From assembly GCA_033961575.1 (NCBI GenBank), contig CM066739.1, positions 68,572,559 through 68,636,558 on the forward strand: DNA of 64,000 nt. Reading direction: 5' to 3'. Below are positions 1 to 11,299 of this stretch, one piece after another. Source of the DNA: Aselliscus stoliczkanus (lineage: Eukaryota; Chordata; Mammalia; Chiroptera; Hipposideridae). Under the pieces are notes generated by a model. That model worked only from the letters and a program-made list of their open reading frames with translations, made no database searches and was not told the origin of the DNA. Within the stretch, counting starts at the first letter, position 1. Each line of letters begins with the position of its first letter. The translations under genes were made by a program, and so were the position numbers.

Positions 1-97
1 AGGGTGTGGCGCTCAGGAGCACTCCTGGAGTATATTAGGTGCTCGGTATATTTTTGTTCACTCGAATGCATGAATGAATGAATGAATGAATGAATGA
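1..97 (+). repeat. MIR/L2-type 3' end plus (ATGA)n
   Basis: The sequence 'attaggtgctcggtatatttttgttcactcgaatgaatg' resembles the common 3' end of MIR/L2 repeats ('aggtgctcaataaatgtttgttgaatgaatg'). It runs into about six perfect tgaa units at 71-97. Confidence 0.6.
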
Positions 98-589
98 GAG
101 CAGTGGGACCTAGTAGTATCTAGATCTTCCAGACATTTGGGCTCTTTGCAGTTTCTGTAGATGGAAGAGATCATGCTTTTGGTTTTCTGAGGCTGATGAT
201 GAATCATGTGTATGTCAATCATTTATGTAGTCTCAATACAGAGATGTGCATTTATCCAAATTTTCATCATTGCTGGACAGCATGTATCCCACTTCACTTC
301 GCTCATTTTCCATCTTAAGGGAGGTGGTGAGTGTGAGTTGGAGATTATATTTAGATATATAGCAATATGGGTCCTGGCTTCATTGTTGCTAGCTTTACAA
401 TTTTGGTTGAATATCTAAAGCTTCTGAACTTCAAGTTGCTCATCTGGAACCTGGGAATAACACAATTATTGAAGCATTAGAAGAAAACATAGGAAAATAG
501 GTTTCACATCTTAGCACAGGGAGGATTTCTTAGACGAGACACAGAAAGCCAACACTATGAAAAAGGAAAAGTACTTTATTTCATTAGAT
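98..589. other. No recognised feature
   Basis: Unique-looking intron sequence. One 70-codon open frame (206-418) has no recognisable motif. Nothing else was identified. Confidence 0.5.
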
Positions 590-835
590 CAAAATTAAGT
601 ACTTCTATAGATAGAAGAAACACAAAAAATAGTTAATAGATAGGACACAGCCTGGCTGAAAATCTTTATGACATATAAATGGCAAAGGATTGATATCTGG
701 CATTTATAATGAACACTTGTAAATAATTAACATAAAGATAATCCATTAGAAAAATAGGTAAATGAAATGAACAGATGGTTTACAGGAGAGGATATTGGGC
801 AATAAAGATATTAAAAATGTTTCATATCACTAGTG
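590..835 (+). mobile_element. L1 (LINE) ORF2 3' fragment, first part
   Basis: Phrases such as 'aaatggcaaaggattgatatctggcatttataatgaac' and 'ggcaataaagatattaaaaatgtttcatatcactagt' match the 3' part of mammalian L1 ORF2. The match stops at the characteristic 'cactagt' and resumes at about 2030 with 'agggaaatgcaaatgaaaac', so one old L1 copy is split by 836-2029. It has many stops and is inactive. Confidence 0.7.
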
Positions 836-1355
836 CAGTGGAAGCTCTCTTACCCAACTCACTGCATTAGAAGACTCACACATTTCTCTCTGAAAGGTGC
901 TGGCTGCAGCCCAAGTTGTGCTCACCTGGCTTGTGGGCTGCCCTTTAGAACACCTCTGTGCTTTTGCTCCCTCGGTTAATTGTGTGTTTTCTAAGAGCAG
1001 GTGTGATGGTTCCCAAACCTGTTCAGACTGGTTAAAATGTCATTGTAATTATGTAACTTAGTTAAGTAATATGTAAACCAATGAAATGCAAGTGTGGAAA
1101 GAGAGCTGTTTCCGTGAAAATTAAATTAAATGCTTTAGAAAGTCTCGATGAAGGCACAGTATTAAAAGCACATTGTTGAATTGAATTCTGCCCTCCGATT
1201 ATTTCACAAGGTCTTTCCATTCTCGTTGCACATAAAAAAACCAAAGCAGGGTATCTCAGATGTGTATTACAAGGGTGGGGTGATGCAGGAAATAAGTATA
1301 TGTGGAGCTCCGGTCAGTGGTGCCTCACTTAAGGGACAGACCTTGTTCCTGCATC
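836..1355. other. Unrecognised insertion between two L1 halves
   Basis: This stretch separates the two halves of the L1. I do not recognise it. It is not obviously an LTR and no clear target duplication is visible. It is followed by a SINE (1372) and the MITE (1571). Confidence 0.4.
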
Positions 1356-1371
1356 AAAAGATGAGAGAGAA

Positions 1372-1512
1372 GGGCCGGCTGAGTGGTTCAGTTGGTTAAG
1401 AGCTTTCTCAAGAGTGTGAGCTCTGAGCAACAGGGTTGCCGGTTGGATTCCCGGCCTGAGCTGAACAGCCACTGAGCTGCCAACAGGTGGCAGGATGGCT
1501 CAGCTAAAAAAA
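1372..1512 (+). mobile_element. tRNA-derived SINE, short family B
   Basis: Starts gggccggctgagtgg. An A-box-like tggttcagttgg lies at 1384-1395 and a degenerate B box (ggttggattcc) at 1441-1451. The body ends ggtggcaggatggctcagct followed by poly(A). Flanking duplications (aaaagatgagagagaa at 1356-1371; aaagatgggagagaa at about 1513-1528) show target-primed insertion. The last 20 bases before the tail look like the start of another tRNA unit (see findings). Confidence 0.85.
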
Positions 1513-1570
1513 AAAAGATGGGAGAGAAAATGCACATCTGTGTTTTTAAAATAAAATAATATGCTTAATG

Positions 1571-1948
1571 TATACAGAGGGTGCCAAAAAATGTATGCAC
1601 ATTTTATTTTTATTTTTATTGGGAAACAGTGTGTTTTTTCCAGGACCCATCAGCTCCAAGTCAAGTCGTTGTTTCAGTCTAGTTGTGGAGGGTGCAGCTC
1701 AGTTCCAAGTCCAGTCGCCGTTTTCACTCTAGTTGCGGGGGACACAGCCCACCATCCCATGTGGGAGTTGAACCGGCAACCATGTTGTTAAGAGCACGCA
1801 CTCTAACCAACTGAGCTACCCGGCCGCCATTGTATACACATTTTAAGAAAGGAAAAACTGTATTAAACTCTTATACTCAATATATACTGATGGCTAAAAG
1901 ATGGCTAAAAGTCGTGTGTATACATATTTTTGGCATCCCCGGCATATA
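1571..1948. mobile_element. Mariner-like MITE copy 1, split by a SINE
   Basis: The left end tatacagagggtgccaaaaa and the right end tttttggcatccccggcatata form terminal inverted repeats of about 30 bp flanked by TA. Without the SINE (1606-1830) and one copy of its target duplication, the element is about 150 bp. Its interior (ttttaagaaaggaaaaactgtattaa, ctcaatatatactgat) matches a second copy at 62361-62506. It has no coding capacity, so it would depend on a Tc1/mariner-type transposase supplied in trans. The superfamily is inferred from TA targets and TIR style. Confidence 0.75.
1606..1830 (-). mobile_element. tRNA-derived SINE, family A, inside the MITE
   Basis: The reverse complement begins ggcggccgggtagctcagttgg (A box) and has a B-box-like ggttcaactcc. 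It ends with a ...cccaataaaaataaa tail, seen on the + strand as a T/A-rich stretch. It is flanked by tgtatgcacatttt (1592-1605) and tgtatacacatttt (1831-1844), a 14-bp target duplication with one difference. It is therefore younger than the MITE it interrupts. Confidence 0.85.
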
Positions 1949-2029
1949 CATTTTAGTGTTGCCCTGCCTTCACTCACTTTCTTGTTTAATTACCAGTCTG
2001 GATGGAGTTGCTTAATGCATCTTTTATTA

Positions 2030-2470
2030 TAGTTAGGGAAATGCAAATGAAAACATTGATTCTTTAGATTGGCAAAAATTTGAAGTTTGATGATATGGTA
2101 TTTTGACATGGTGGTAGGAAAATATGTATTCACATACTATAGCAAACATCTTAGAGGACAGTTTAGCAGAATCTATTAAAATTGAAACACATGCACCCAT
2201 GACCCAGCACTTGCCCATTTTGGTGTCCGCCCAAGCAACGGGGCATGTGCATGAGGGAGCCTGCACAAGACTTCACTGCGGTACTGTTTCCGTTCATAAA
2301 AAACTGGAAATAGTCTTCATGCTTGTCATTGGGAAGATGGTAGAGCAGTAGTATATGAGACAGCAATTAAATAGAATGAGTTAGGGTTCTATGAAGTTAT
2401 CGTAGAGAAATCACATGAATTGTAGAATGGGTATGTAAGGTTTTTTTATAAAACAAAATAGTGGTACTCT
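2030..2470 (+). mobile_element. L1 fragment, second part
   Basis: Continues the L1 of 590-835: 'agggaaatgcaaatgaaaac', then the degenerate 'actggaaatag' and 'agcaattaaatagaatgag' typical of the L1 ORF2 end. Old and full of stops. Confidence 0.65.
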
Positions 2471-2484
2471 ACATTTTCTATGAG

Positions 2485-2487
<3 letters not shown>

Positions 2488-2524
<37 letters not shown>
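2488..2524. repeat. (TG)n microsatellite
   Basis: About 18 uninterrupted TG units. Confidence 0.95.
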
Positions 2525-2527
<3 letters not shown>

Positions 2528-3685
2528 TCATAGAAAAACCTGGATGGATGTGTCCCGAACTCCTAACAGTGGGTGCCTGAGTTAATGAGGGACATAAGCA
2601 TGCTGAGGGTGTTTTCTCCTCTGCATAAATGGGGAGAATAATTGAACCCATTTTAGCAGGAAGCTGTGAAAATTAAATAAGAGATTCCTGTAAAGGGGTG
2701 TGGCCTAGGAAATGCCACCATTGGCTGTCAGTCAACAAAGGAGTTGGATGGGGTAGAAAGGAGAAGGAAGAATTGAATGTGGTGGTCAGAGGGAATTTTA
2801 ATTTTCATGCTATTAATTTTTGAAGAAAAATATAAGTGTATTGTTTGTGTGGTTTAAAATTGATTTTTTTAAACAGGGGTAATAATAACAAAACTCCAAT
2901 TTTGACTGCTTGGGGATCTGGAATGTAAGTAGGATTATGTCGTTTTTCTCATTATCTTAAATATCCTCAGTGTTTCATCATTCTCTGATATCTGATGAAC
3001 AGAAGGCAGTTAAAAGGGAGCTCAAAGGTCATCCATCTTTACTGTATGTGGGTTAACAGTTTGGCACATAAACAATTTAAAGGTAAATTACTCCAGACTT
3101 GGCAGTATCCTGTCCCCTTGGCCTCCTCAAAGTAAGCATCTTGAAACAAGAAAAAAATATTCCAGTTTTAGTTTTGAAGTGCTCGCTCTTACTACACATT
3201 AAAACTTCTTGTTTTCCTTAATTATCATGTGTTGTTTTTAGCTGTCCTCCCTTAAGAGTTCATAACTAATTTGATGGTGGATTGTTTTTGTTTTTTGGCT
3301 TGGATTTCCTAGATTTTCATGTATTACAATGGTTTTTGATTTGCTCTTTCCAGTATCTTTGTATAAATGAGAAGATGCTTTTCTATCCAATGACATGTAT
3401 TCTGGTTGGCTGGGCTTTTGGTTTCATCTTTAGACGTAGACTTGAAGACAGATCTGAAACACCCTTGTCTAAGTCTCTGACTCCTGAGTACAATCAAATG
3501 ACAGAATGAAAAACAGGGTGTTCTAATGTGCTTTAGCAGGAAAGGCAAGTAGAGTCAAGCTTTGGGCCTCACTGCATCGTCCTTCTGTCTGTTAAGTTTG
3601 TAACAGCTTCCGTATCTGTCTCCAATATGTTATAGTTCCAATCAATGTCAGAACATTCAGTTAGAAATGAAGAGTTGGAGATTAG
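2525..3685. other. No recognised feature
   Basis: AT-rich intron sequence with no repeat family or gene I can name. Open frames at 3282-3509 (+) and 3324-3548 (-) overlap each other and look like chance. Confidence 0.5.
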
Positions 3686-3697
3686 GAGATACCTTTA

Positions 3698-3841
3698 TTT
3701 TTTATTTATTTATTTAGGTTTTTAGCTGAGCCATCTCAGCGGCAACTCAGCTCGGCCTGTGCATGGAACAGCCGTTGCTCAGAGCTCAGCTCGCACTCTT
3801 GAGCAAGCTCTTAACCAACTGAGCCACTCAGCTGGCCCTAT
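3698..3841 (-). mobile_element. tRNA-derived SINE, family B, minus strand
   Basis: The reverse complement reads gggccagctgagtggctcagttggttaagagc..., the family B head. The T-rich left end is its poly(A). A 12-bp duplication (gagataccttta) at 3686-3697 and 3842-3853 delimits the insertion. Confidence 0.85.
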
Positions 3842-3853
3842 GAGATACCTTTA

Positions 3854-5512
3854 GTAAGAGGAAATGTTCCAGAAGCTACGAGAGCTCTCCTTGGAGCAGT
3901 CATATCTACCTGGTGAAAACTGGGAAATGGCTCTGACCTACAGAATACACTGTGAATTGAGGCAGTCACATATAGGGGGCTATGACCCCCCAAAGAATTG
4001 GATTGATTGACAGCCTGAAACAAAGGAGAAAATAGTCTACAATTCCATCGTCACTGTAGGTCAGTGAGAAAGCTATGTGCTTAAGACTACAGTCACCATA
4101 ACACTCTAATTATTAGACTATACCTGTGAGGAATAAAACATACCAACAAACATTGTAAATTCTGAGTCAATAATGTTTATTATACTGAGATATATGCATC
4201 CCCCTAAAGATGTTGTCATAATTAGGAACCTTCTAAGAGTTGATTTAAACTCTTCTTTTTAACATGTTTACTTACCCAGTGACTATAGAGCAGCTAATAT
4301 ACTAGCAAACTGACTTTTCTGTGTAAAGGTTGTTCCTCATGATCCTAGGAATGACTGTTTACCTCTGAGTGCTCATCCTCAAATGGAAGGTTAAGTAATT
4401 ATTTTTAGAAAGTAAATAATGCAAATGACCATGACTTTGAGTTGCCCCAATTTCCTGAGCCATTTAAAACATTTTTAGTACTGTTGAGATTAAGGTAAAA
4501 TAAACCAACAAGAAACAAGCTGATAGTGCAGACAAAGAGTCAAGCTTTTTGAAGCACCTCTTCCCTCCCTTCCTTCCAGCTGCAGCTTGGATTTGGGCTC
4601 AGGCTGGGGCTAGAATGGGTTGTGGGGGCAGGCCTGGATTTGAGGGTGATCATTCCTGGTGGGGAAATTCTAGAGGACTCAGGGTTCCCAAACCAAAGAG
4701 AAGATGGTGAGGGGTCCTGAGAGTATCTAATTTAGACAAGAGAAACCTCTTCCTAGAGCATCTTCATAGACGTCACTTTAGCACAAGACTCATCCCCAGA
4801 GATCCCCTGCTTCTAACTCAGGGTCTCATTCCCACCCGCTGTAGGAAGCTCTGTCATGCATATGTTGACATCAGCCTCAGCTTCTCCCAGATAATTAGAG
4901 AAATAGCATCAGGATCCCAAACACCATCTACCTGAACCTTTTAGTTTCTTAAGGGAGTAATAGCTCAGGTGAGTAGAGGCTTTGGTGGTATCGTTCTCTT
5001 TTATTCTATTTGTTGTGGCCTAGAAGGTATAGGAGGGAAGAATGCTACCTCCTCATCGATCTTGGAAGTCATCCTTTGTCCAGCTAGCATTTTTGTGTTC
5101 CTTGAGTCAGGCACAGTCAAGGTCTTACAGATACTTCGAGCACTGTGGTAATTTGTTTTGGAGTAGAACACTGGTAGAGTTTAATTCTCTGACGATGAGG
5201 GATGGTCAAATCAGCCTTCTAAGTTTCAACTCTTGAACCGAAGCAAAGTTCCCGATTCAGGAACAGAATGTTACGAGAATAAAAGAATGCCCACAAAAGT
5301 GCTTTGTAAACATAAAGCCCAGTACAAATTACAGTGATTATTGTTGCAACTGAAGGACACCTGGGTTTGTTTCTGAGATTAGTGGCTATTAGTGGAAACG
5401 AAGTTAAGGCACAGCATTCTTCTGGCTATAAGTAAGAGTTAATTCCTAGCCCCCTGGAATAAAGACAGATCATCATAGCACATTTCATTCTCCAACAAAA
5501 AAAGGGCAGTAT
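3854..5512. other. No recognised feature
   Basis: Mixed-composition intron. No repeat, gene or motif identified. Confidence 0.5.
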
Positions 5513-5526
5513 AAAAGTTCATGCTT

Positions 5527-5701
5527 GGGGCGACCGGTTAGCTCAGTTGGTTAGAGCACAGTGCTCATAACACCAAGGTTGCTGGTTCAGTCCCCCACAT
5601 GGGCCACTGAGATGCACCCTCCACAACTAGATTGAAACAACTACTTGACTTGGAGCAGATGGGTCCTGGAAAAACATACATTTCCCCAATTAAAAAAGAA
5701 A
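5527..5701 (+). mobile_element. tRNA-derived SINE, family A
   Basis: A box tagctcagttgg at 5539-5550 and B-box-like ggttcagtccc at 5584-5594. The body is cctccacaactagattgaaacaactacttgacttggag, and the tail ccccaattaaaaaag has lost a clean AATAAA. A 10-bp duplication (aaaagttcat) lies at 5513-5522 and 5702-5711. Confidence 0.85.
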
Positions 5702-5929
5702 AAAAGTTCATACTCAACAGATACAGAAACCAGTGAATTGAAGGTGGGTTTTGCAGCAACTACTAGCAACTACTATCATTATCCACAAAGCTAGGCGTAG
5801 CAGAACACGACTGAAATCCCATTTCGGATGGCTTTTCCTTTCTCTTTTCCATTCTGTTGTAGTACACTGAATTGACCATATGCAGGTGACACAGTCTTAG
5901 GATCCTGGTACAATTATCTCTTGATTCAG

Positions 5930-6290
5930 CTCTCACTGTGAGCCAAGCATTGCCTGGGCAGTGAAGGAATACGAGAATTGACAAAGCACAGCTGTAACTC
6001 TCAGGAAACTCAAGGGGAGAGAGATACACACACTGCAAGTCTCCAACAGTGGCCGTGCTGAAGCCTTTCGGGAGAATGAGAATGGAATAGTGGACCCTGA
6101 CTGGGAGATCTGGGGAGAGTCACAGAGAGCTGGCACTGCCGCAGAGCCTTCAACAAAAGCAAGTTTTCATTGGCCAATGAGGCTTGGAAAGGGCTTTCAG
6201 GCAGAAGGAATAGTGTGAGCCAAGCACAGAAACGTGGCATGAATAATGAGCAGATTGGGAGGTTGGTGGAGCTCGTTGTGAAGTGTTTAT
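5930..6290 (+). repeat. Ancient mammalian interspersed repeat (L2/L3-like)
   Basis: Contains the familiar degenerate order 'gccaagcattg..tgggca', 'aggaatacgagaattgacaaagcacag', '..aggcagaaggaatagtgtgagcca' and 'aacgtggcatgaat'. This resembles the widespread old repeat also seen at 16590, 24175 and 47075. Exact family not assigned. Confidence 0.5.
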
Positions 6291-6299
6291 TTGGGTAGT

Positions 6300-8220
6300 T
6301 GGTGTGTTTTAGCTGTTTTCTTTTTTTAGTCAGCACATTAATTTCTGGTTTACAGATAGCCACATTCCTTGACCAGCTTGTAGCGTTTGTAACTGCAGAA
6401 TAAACAGAACAGACCTCTGCTCATCTAATTTAAAGATGGAGGGTGTTGATAATGACTTCCCTTTTCCCAGCATTGTTGCAAAATGTGATGGTTTTTAAAT
6501 ATGCTTTCCTTGGATACAAGGTACTACCTAGGTGTTGTTGAACATATAATAGTAACCCCTGGCCTTCTCATTCCCAGTAAAGAATACCTTTTAATTTATC
6601 CTCTGAATCTTTCCCTGTTTAACCTTGGGAAGTACAGCAAACAAACAATACCTTAGATGTAGACTTTTGTCCTCTTCTCCAAGAGCAGTACCTTGATGAG
6701 TGTGGAAAGAAGCCCTTCTTCAGAGCTTGAGTCTATGTGATACACGTGGTCATTTTAGATATTAGATTTATTTATCCTGCTAATGCATGAGCATTTTTTT
6801 ATCCAACAAGCCCAGTTATAACAGCAAAGTGGGAGAAATGAGTGACAACTGAGAGGGCCACGTGAGACTCAACCACCTGCCATTTTTAGACTACCTAGAA
6901 TAATAATGCAATGGTGTGCCTTTTCTGCAGGTTGTTCATATTTCTCTCTTATCTCCTATGTGATGCTAAAAATAAAACCAAAGCATATAAGTTTCACTCA
7001 TCAGTTGGCAAACTCAGTGAGGTAGCTTCACCCGAAATTAATAATTTATGCCCTAGAGGTGAAAACATCAAACGAAGAAACCCGAATGTTTCCAAGAGTC
7101 TGGGCTTTGAGATGTGTCTCTTCTTGTGGGCTTTGTTTGTGAGCAAATAATCCCAGTCTTAACAGAGATACAAGATTCACAAGCCCTGTTTGTTTTTAAA
7201 AGGTTCTTGGTAATTTTGACAACAGATTCTATTCCTGTCATTCAAAGAAGAGAGAAATAACTAACCAGGTATAAAAAATTCATGCATCTTCTTTGAAGGC
7301 AGGAGGATGTATTGTTGAGCTTGTCAATGTCATTATAGATATATGAAGGTGCCATTGTGACTGCCTGCTTCATGTTTATAATCGGCCTAATTTAATTTAT
7401 TTACTTGGTTCTCTGTATGATAATAGATACCAAATTTCTCCTTTGAAAATTAAAACCATTGATAATGACAGTGATATTTCCCAAAACAAATGAGCTGGCC
7501 CCATTTTGTTGTTGTTGTTGTTGTTTGTGTGAAGTATAGCACAGATTTTCATTTACTGGCAAACTTCTGCTCCTATGTAGATCATTTAAGGGCTTGCTTC
7601 ATTGCAAGCAACCCTTTTTTAAAAAATACTTTATGGATTTGTACAGTTGAGGGCACTTAGACTAGAAGCAAAACAGGAAATCTGGTGATTGGACCTAGAA
7701 GATGGGGTAAAGGTTGGTCTCAGAAACAAAGTAAAGGTTCATCAGTGGAAGTGGGGTACAGCAGTACTGACAGGAATCTGGGTTTTCCAGATGCTAACCA
7801 GGATTCGTTTACTTCTGCACAGTCTGAGACTTGCAGAGCCTGAAAGGATTGTCTGGGAACACCAGCTATAGGGAAGGAACAGAAAAATCTCATTGTAGTG
7901 AATGCTTCACTGTCCATGTGATAACACTCACAATGTGTAAATAAGCTCATATCAAAGGATCTGCTGGCAAGGAGCTCATGGACTAGTGAAACATGATAAA
8001 CAACACATAGCTATTGCATTTGGTTTACTCCTGTTACGCTGCATTTAACTGTACTTTTTAAATTAGCTTTTCCCTCATTAGAAATGTGTTACTTGCTTGA
8101 ATCACTTTATAACATCCTTGGGAAATGCAGAAAAGAATACAAATAAGTAAAATCAGTCATCAGTCCCATAGCAATTGTTTATGTTTTTATTCCTCATATA
8201 CATAGAAATACAACTTTTTT
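6300..8220. other. No recognised feature apart from a (GTT)n tract
   Basis: Unique-looking intron. A short (GTT)n run lies at about 7507-7525. A 79-codon open frame at 6911-7150 has no recognised motif. Confidence 0.5.
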
Positions 8221-9261
8221 TCTGAACAAAAATGGACCTGAATTGCTTACAAAGCTAAACATAGTCTTACCTTACATCCATTAATCCTACTTCTCGGTTA
8301 TTTTCCCAAGTGATTTGAAAATTGATTCATCATCACCAAAAAACTGGAAGGGACCAAGATGTCGTTCAGTGGGGGAGTGAACAAGCTATGGTCCATCCAC
8401 ACAATGCAATCTTATTCGGTGATGAAAAGAATGCGATACCAAGCCATAAAAAGAAAACATGGATAAAAAAAATTAAAAAAAACATGGATAAATCTTGAGT
8501 GTATATTGTTAAGTGAAAGAATCCTGTCTGAAAGGAAGGAATGTGGTCGAGTTCTACTTACATGAATTCTGAAAAAGGCAAAAACCATAGAGATATAAAC
8601 AGATTGATGGGTTCAGGGAAAAAGGAGAGCTGAGTAGATGAAACACAGTAGATTTTTTGGGTGGTGAAACCATTTTGTATGACACGGAATAGTGTCAAAA
8701 CTCATAGAATTTTCCAGCAAAGAGAGTGAACTTTAATGTTTGTACACTTAAAATAACATTTAGGAGGTCAGGGGATCCCAGGATAGAATGTTGTCTGACA
8801 AAAGAATCTGACAGCATTACAAATACATGAAATAACCTCACTGAAGAGCGGGGAGGGGAATGTGCTGAACCTAAGTAACTCTGGAAATGACACTGTAAGA
8901 CTAGAAGTAAAAGAAACTAAACAAACACCATGCCCCTTTCTTACTATGGAGCTCAGAGTTAATTCTGAAAAGGCTGGAATTAATTAGTGGATGCTGGATG
9001 GTGAAGCCTAGTTCTCACTGTGGAAGTGGGTGATTGCAAACACACATTGGGAGGTGGCTATAAATATCCTATGGCAATGGGTTAGAGTTGGAGACTTCAG
9101 TGTGAATTGATGTTTAGCAGTTTAGCCTAATATACAATAGATCAGATGGATACGTGTAGAAATATTGATAGAAATCTGTATGTGTATTCACATGTATAAA
9201 CATATACATACACTTATGTGGGCATGTATTTATTTGTATACCTATATACAATACATGTATC

Positions 9262-9313
<52 letters not shown>
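9262..9313. repeat. (TAGA)n microsatellite
   Basis: About 13 TAGA units, inside the L1 3' region. Confidence 0.95.
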
Positions 9314-9316
9314 GTA

Positions 9317-9352
9317 TACACACACACGTACACACACACACACACACACACA
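9317..9352. repeat. (CA)n microsatellite
   Basis: CA repeat with one gta interruption, directly after the TAGA tract. Confidence 0.95.
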
Positions 9353-10015
9353 TTTTCTTGCTCTGTCAGCTGAGAGAACCTAGAAGCAATGACACCCCAG
9401 GAACAATGAGTGTATTCAGGCCCCAGATCTTGTTCCTAGTTACCATTCTCCAAAAAAAGGAACCAGAACTCCTTGGATAATTAATTGGCTGAGTATAGGG
9501 CTGAGGTATATATATATAGGATGATCCTAGAGCATTCTTTAGTGTCAGAAAATTAGGAAGTGCTAACAGACAGACACACACGCATATGCAACGATGGGTA
9601 CACAGGAGCCAACTGAAAGAGCTCCCAGTGGCCAACGCTGAGCCAACCTGAGCAACAAAATTAATAATAGAGGATTATATTATACTATGAATTTAGTATA
9701 GTGTATAATGCATTTACTTTATACAAAGTATAAAATAAATATCCATGGGTCCGTACTGATATAAATAAATTATTATATTGTATAAATAAATGGAGAAGAG
9801 TTGATAAATCTCCCAGGCAGAATAATTCCAAATCACTTATGTATTACTTTGTCCTCAAGGGAATGGAGCATAACTTCCTACTTCTTAAGTTTGGACTGTG
9901 CCCAGTGACTTCCTCAGAAATAGTATATTATGGAAATGAGGGAGAAAGGATAAAGTAACAGTGGAACAACCTGATAATCACTACCTCAGCCAGGTAATCA
10001 AAATTAGCATCAACA

Positions 10016-10474
10016 GGGCCAGCCGAGTGGCATGCTGGTTAAGAACTGGCATGGGACGCTGGCTCTGAGCAGCAGGGCCCCAGTTCGGATCCCACATATG
10101 AGAGCCAGTGACACTGCCCTCTACAGCTAAGATGGTGAACAACAGCTCCACCTGGAGCTGGACTGCTGTGAGTCCCCGGGGATGGTGTAGCTGCAGCCCC
10201 TGCCATAGCCTACAGTGAGTGGCCAGCAGCCAGCGTGAGTGGCCGGCAGCCAGTGTGAGCTGCCAAGAGCCGCTGTGAGCAGCCGTCCAGAGGCCGGCGA
10301 CCGATCTGCCTCATCCGAGAAGAGCGCAGTGACGATACCAACATGGGCCAGTGAAGCAACATCCTCCACAATTAGACTGAAGAACAAAAAGAAAGCAACT
10401 TCTCTGTTCCCCTTCCCCGATTCCCCAACGCTGTTCCCCTCCCCCAATTCCCCAATAAAATCTTTTAAAAAAAA
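10016..10474 (+). mobile_element. Composite long SINE, family C (copy 1)
   Basis: The tRNA-like head (gggccagccgagtggca..., cagttcggatccc) is followed by a body of about 300 bp containing cactgccctctac, ctccacctggagctgg and ggccggcagccag. It ends in two near-tandem copies of a ctgttccccttccccgattcccca motif. AATAAA at 10454-10459 and a TCTTTT run at 10461-10466 precede the A tail. An 11-bp duplication (tagcatcaaca) lies at 10005-10015 and 10475-10485. Inserted into the L1. Confidence 0.88.
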
Positions 10475-10999
10475 TAGCATCAACAATGCTATATATAGCA
10501 TCAACAACTAAAATATATTTAGTTGAAAGCTTGTACCCTTGAGATGATGTAATGAGAATGGCATTTTATCTCTGTGGTCTTCCTCCCCCAAACCCGTAAG
10601 CTCAGTCTAATCATGAGAAAAACATTGGACACATCCTAATTGAGGGACATTCTACAAAATACTTGGCCAGTACTCCTGAATGCTGTCAAGGTCTCAAACC
10701 CAAGGAAAATCTGAGAAACTGTCACAGCCAAGAGGTGCCTAAGGAGTCATGGCAACTAAATCTATTGTGGGATCCTGGAGCAGAAACAGGACACTAGGTG
10801 AAAACTAAGGAAATATGACTGTCTCATCAATGTTGGTTCATTAATTGTGACAAATGTACCATCCTAGTGTAAAATGTAAATGACAGAGGAAGCTGGGTGT
10901 AGGGTATAAGGCAACTCCGTAGTACTCTCCTTACAACTTGTCTGGAAGTGTAAAACTATTTTTAATTATAAAATGTATTTAAGTATAAAAAGGGACCTA

Positions 11000-11295
11000 T
11001 ACTGTACATATTATGAATATACAATTTGAATATACCATAGTTTACCTAATACTTTAGTGAACAATTTTCCATAATACTTCGTGTCTCTAGTCATTCCTTT
11101 AGGATATATCTCTGTATGGAGGCTTATTGAGATGCCAACTTGCCTTCCTGCCACCAAAGTATGAGTGCCCGTGTCTCTTGACTCTTTGCGACATGGGGAA
11201 TTTTACAGTTTTCAGTTGTTGCTGCCTTGTATATTTTTGTTTTGATTTGCATTTCTTTGATTACTGAGTTTGTACCTTTTAAAATGTGTTTATAA
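11000..11295 (-). mobile_element. Old L1/HAL1-like fragment, antisense
   Basis: 'tatatttttgttttgatttgcatttctttgattactgag' is the antisense form of a well-known L1 ORF2 3' phrase (rc: ctcagtaatcaaagaaatgcaaatc). Strongly decayed. Confidence 0.6.
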
Positions 11296-11299
11296 CTTA

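Larger units (their letters stand above)
8225..10990 (+). mobile_element. L1M element: ORF2 end and long 3' UTR
   Basis: 8290-8520 carries decayed ORF2-end phrases (aaaaactggaaggg, ggtccatccacacaatg, atattgttaagtgaaag). 9400-9500 carries 3' UTR phrases (ggccccagatcttgttcctagttaccattctcc). 10620-10960 carries 'tgagaaactgtcacagccaagagg' and 'ctaaggaaat...'. All are typical of old L1M 3' regions on the + strand. The copy is interrupted by GATA and CA microsatellites (9262-9352) and by a composite SINE (10016-10474). The subfamily (MC/MD-like) is from memory. Confidence 0.75.

Noticed and set aside
9262..9352. CRISPR-like or regulatory direct repeats
   Set aside because: Plain TAGA and CA microsatellites without spacers; the same applies to the other simple repeats.
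10127..10507. 126-codon antisense frame and similar frames at 18245-18592, 48046-48324 and 57798-58151
   Set aside because: All are translations of composite SINEs; the similar peptides reflect the shared repeat.
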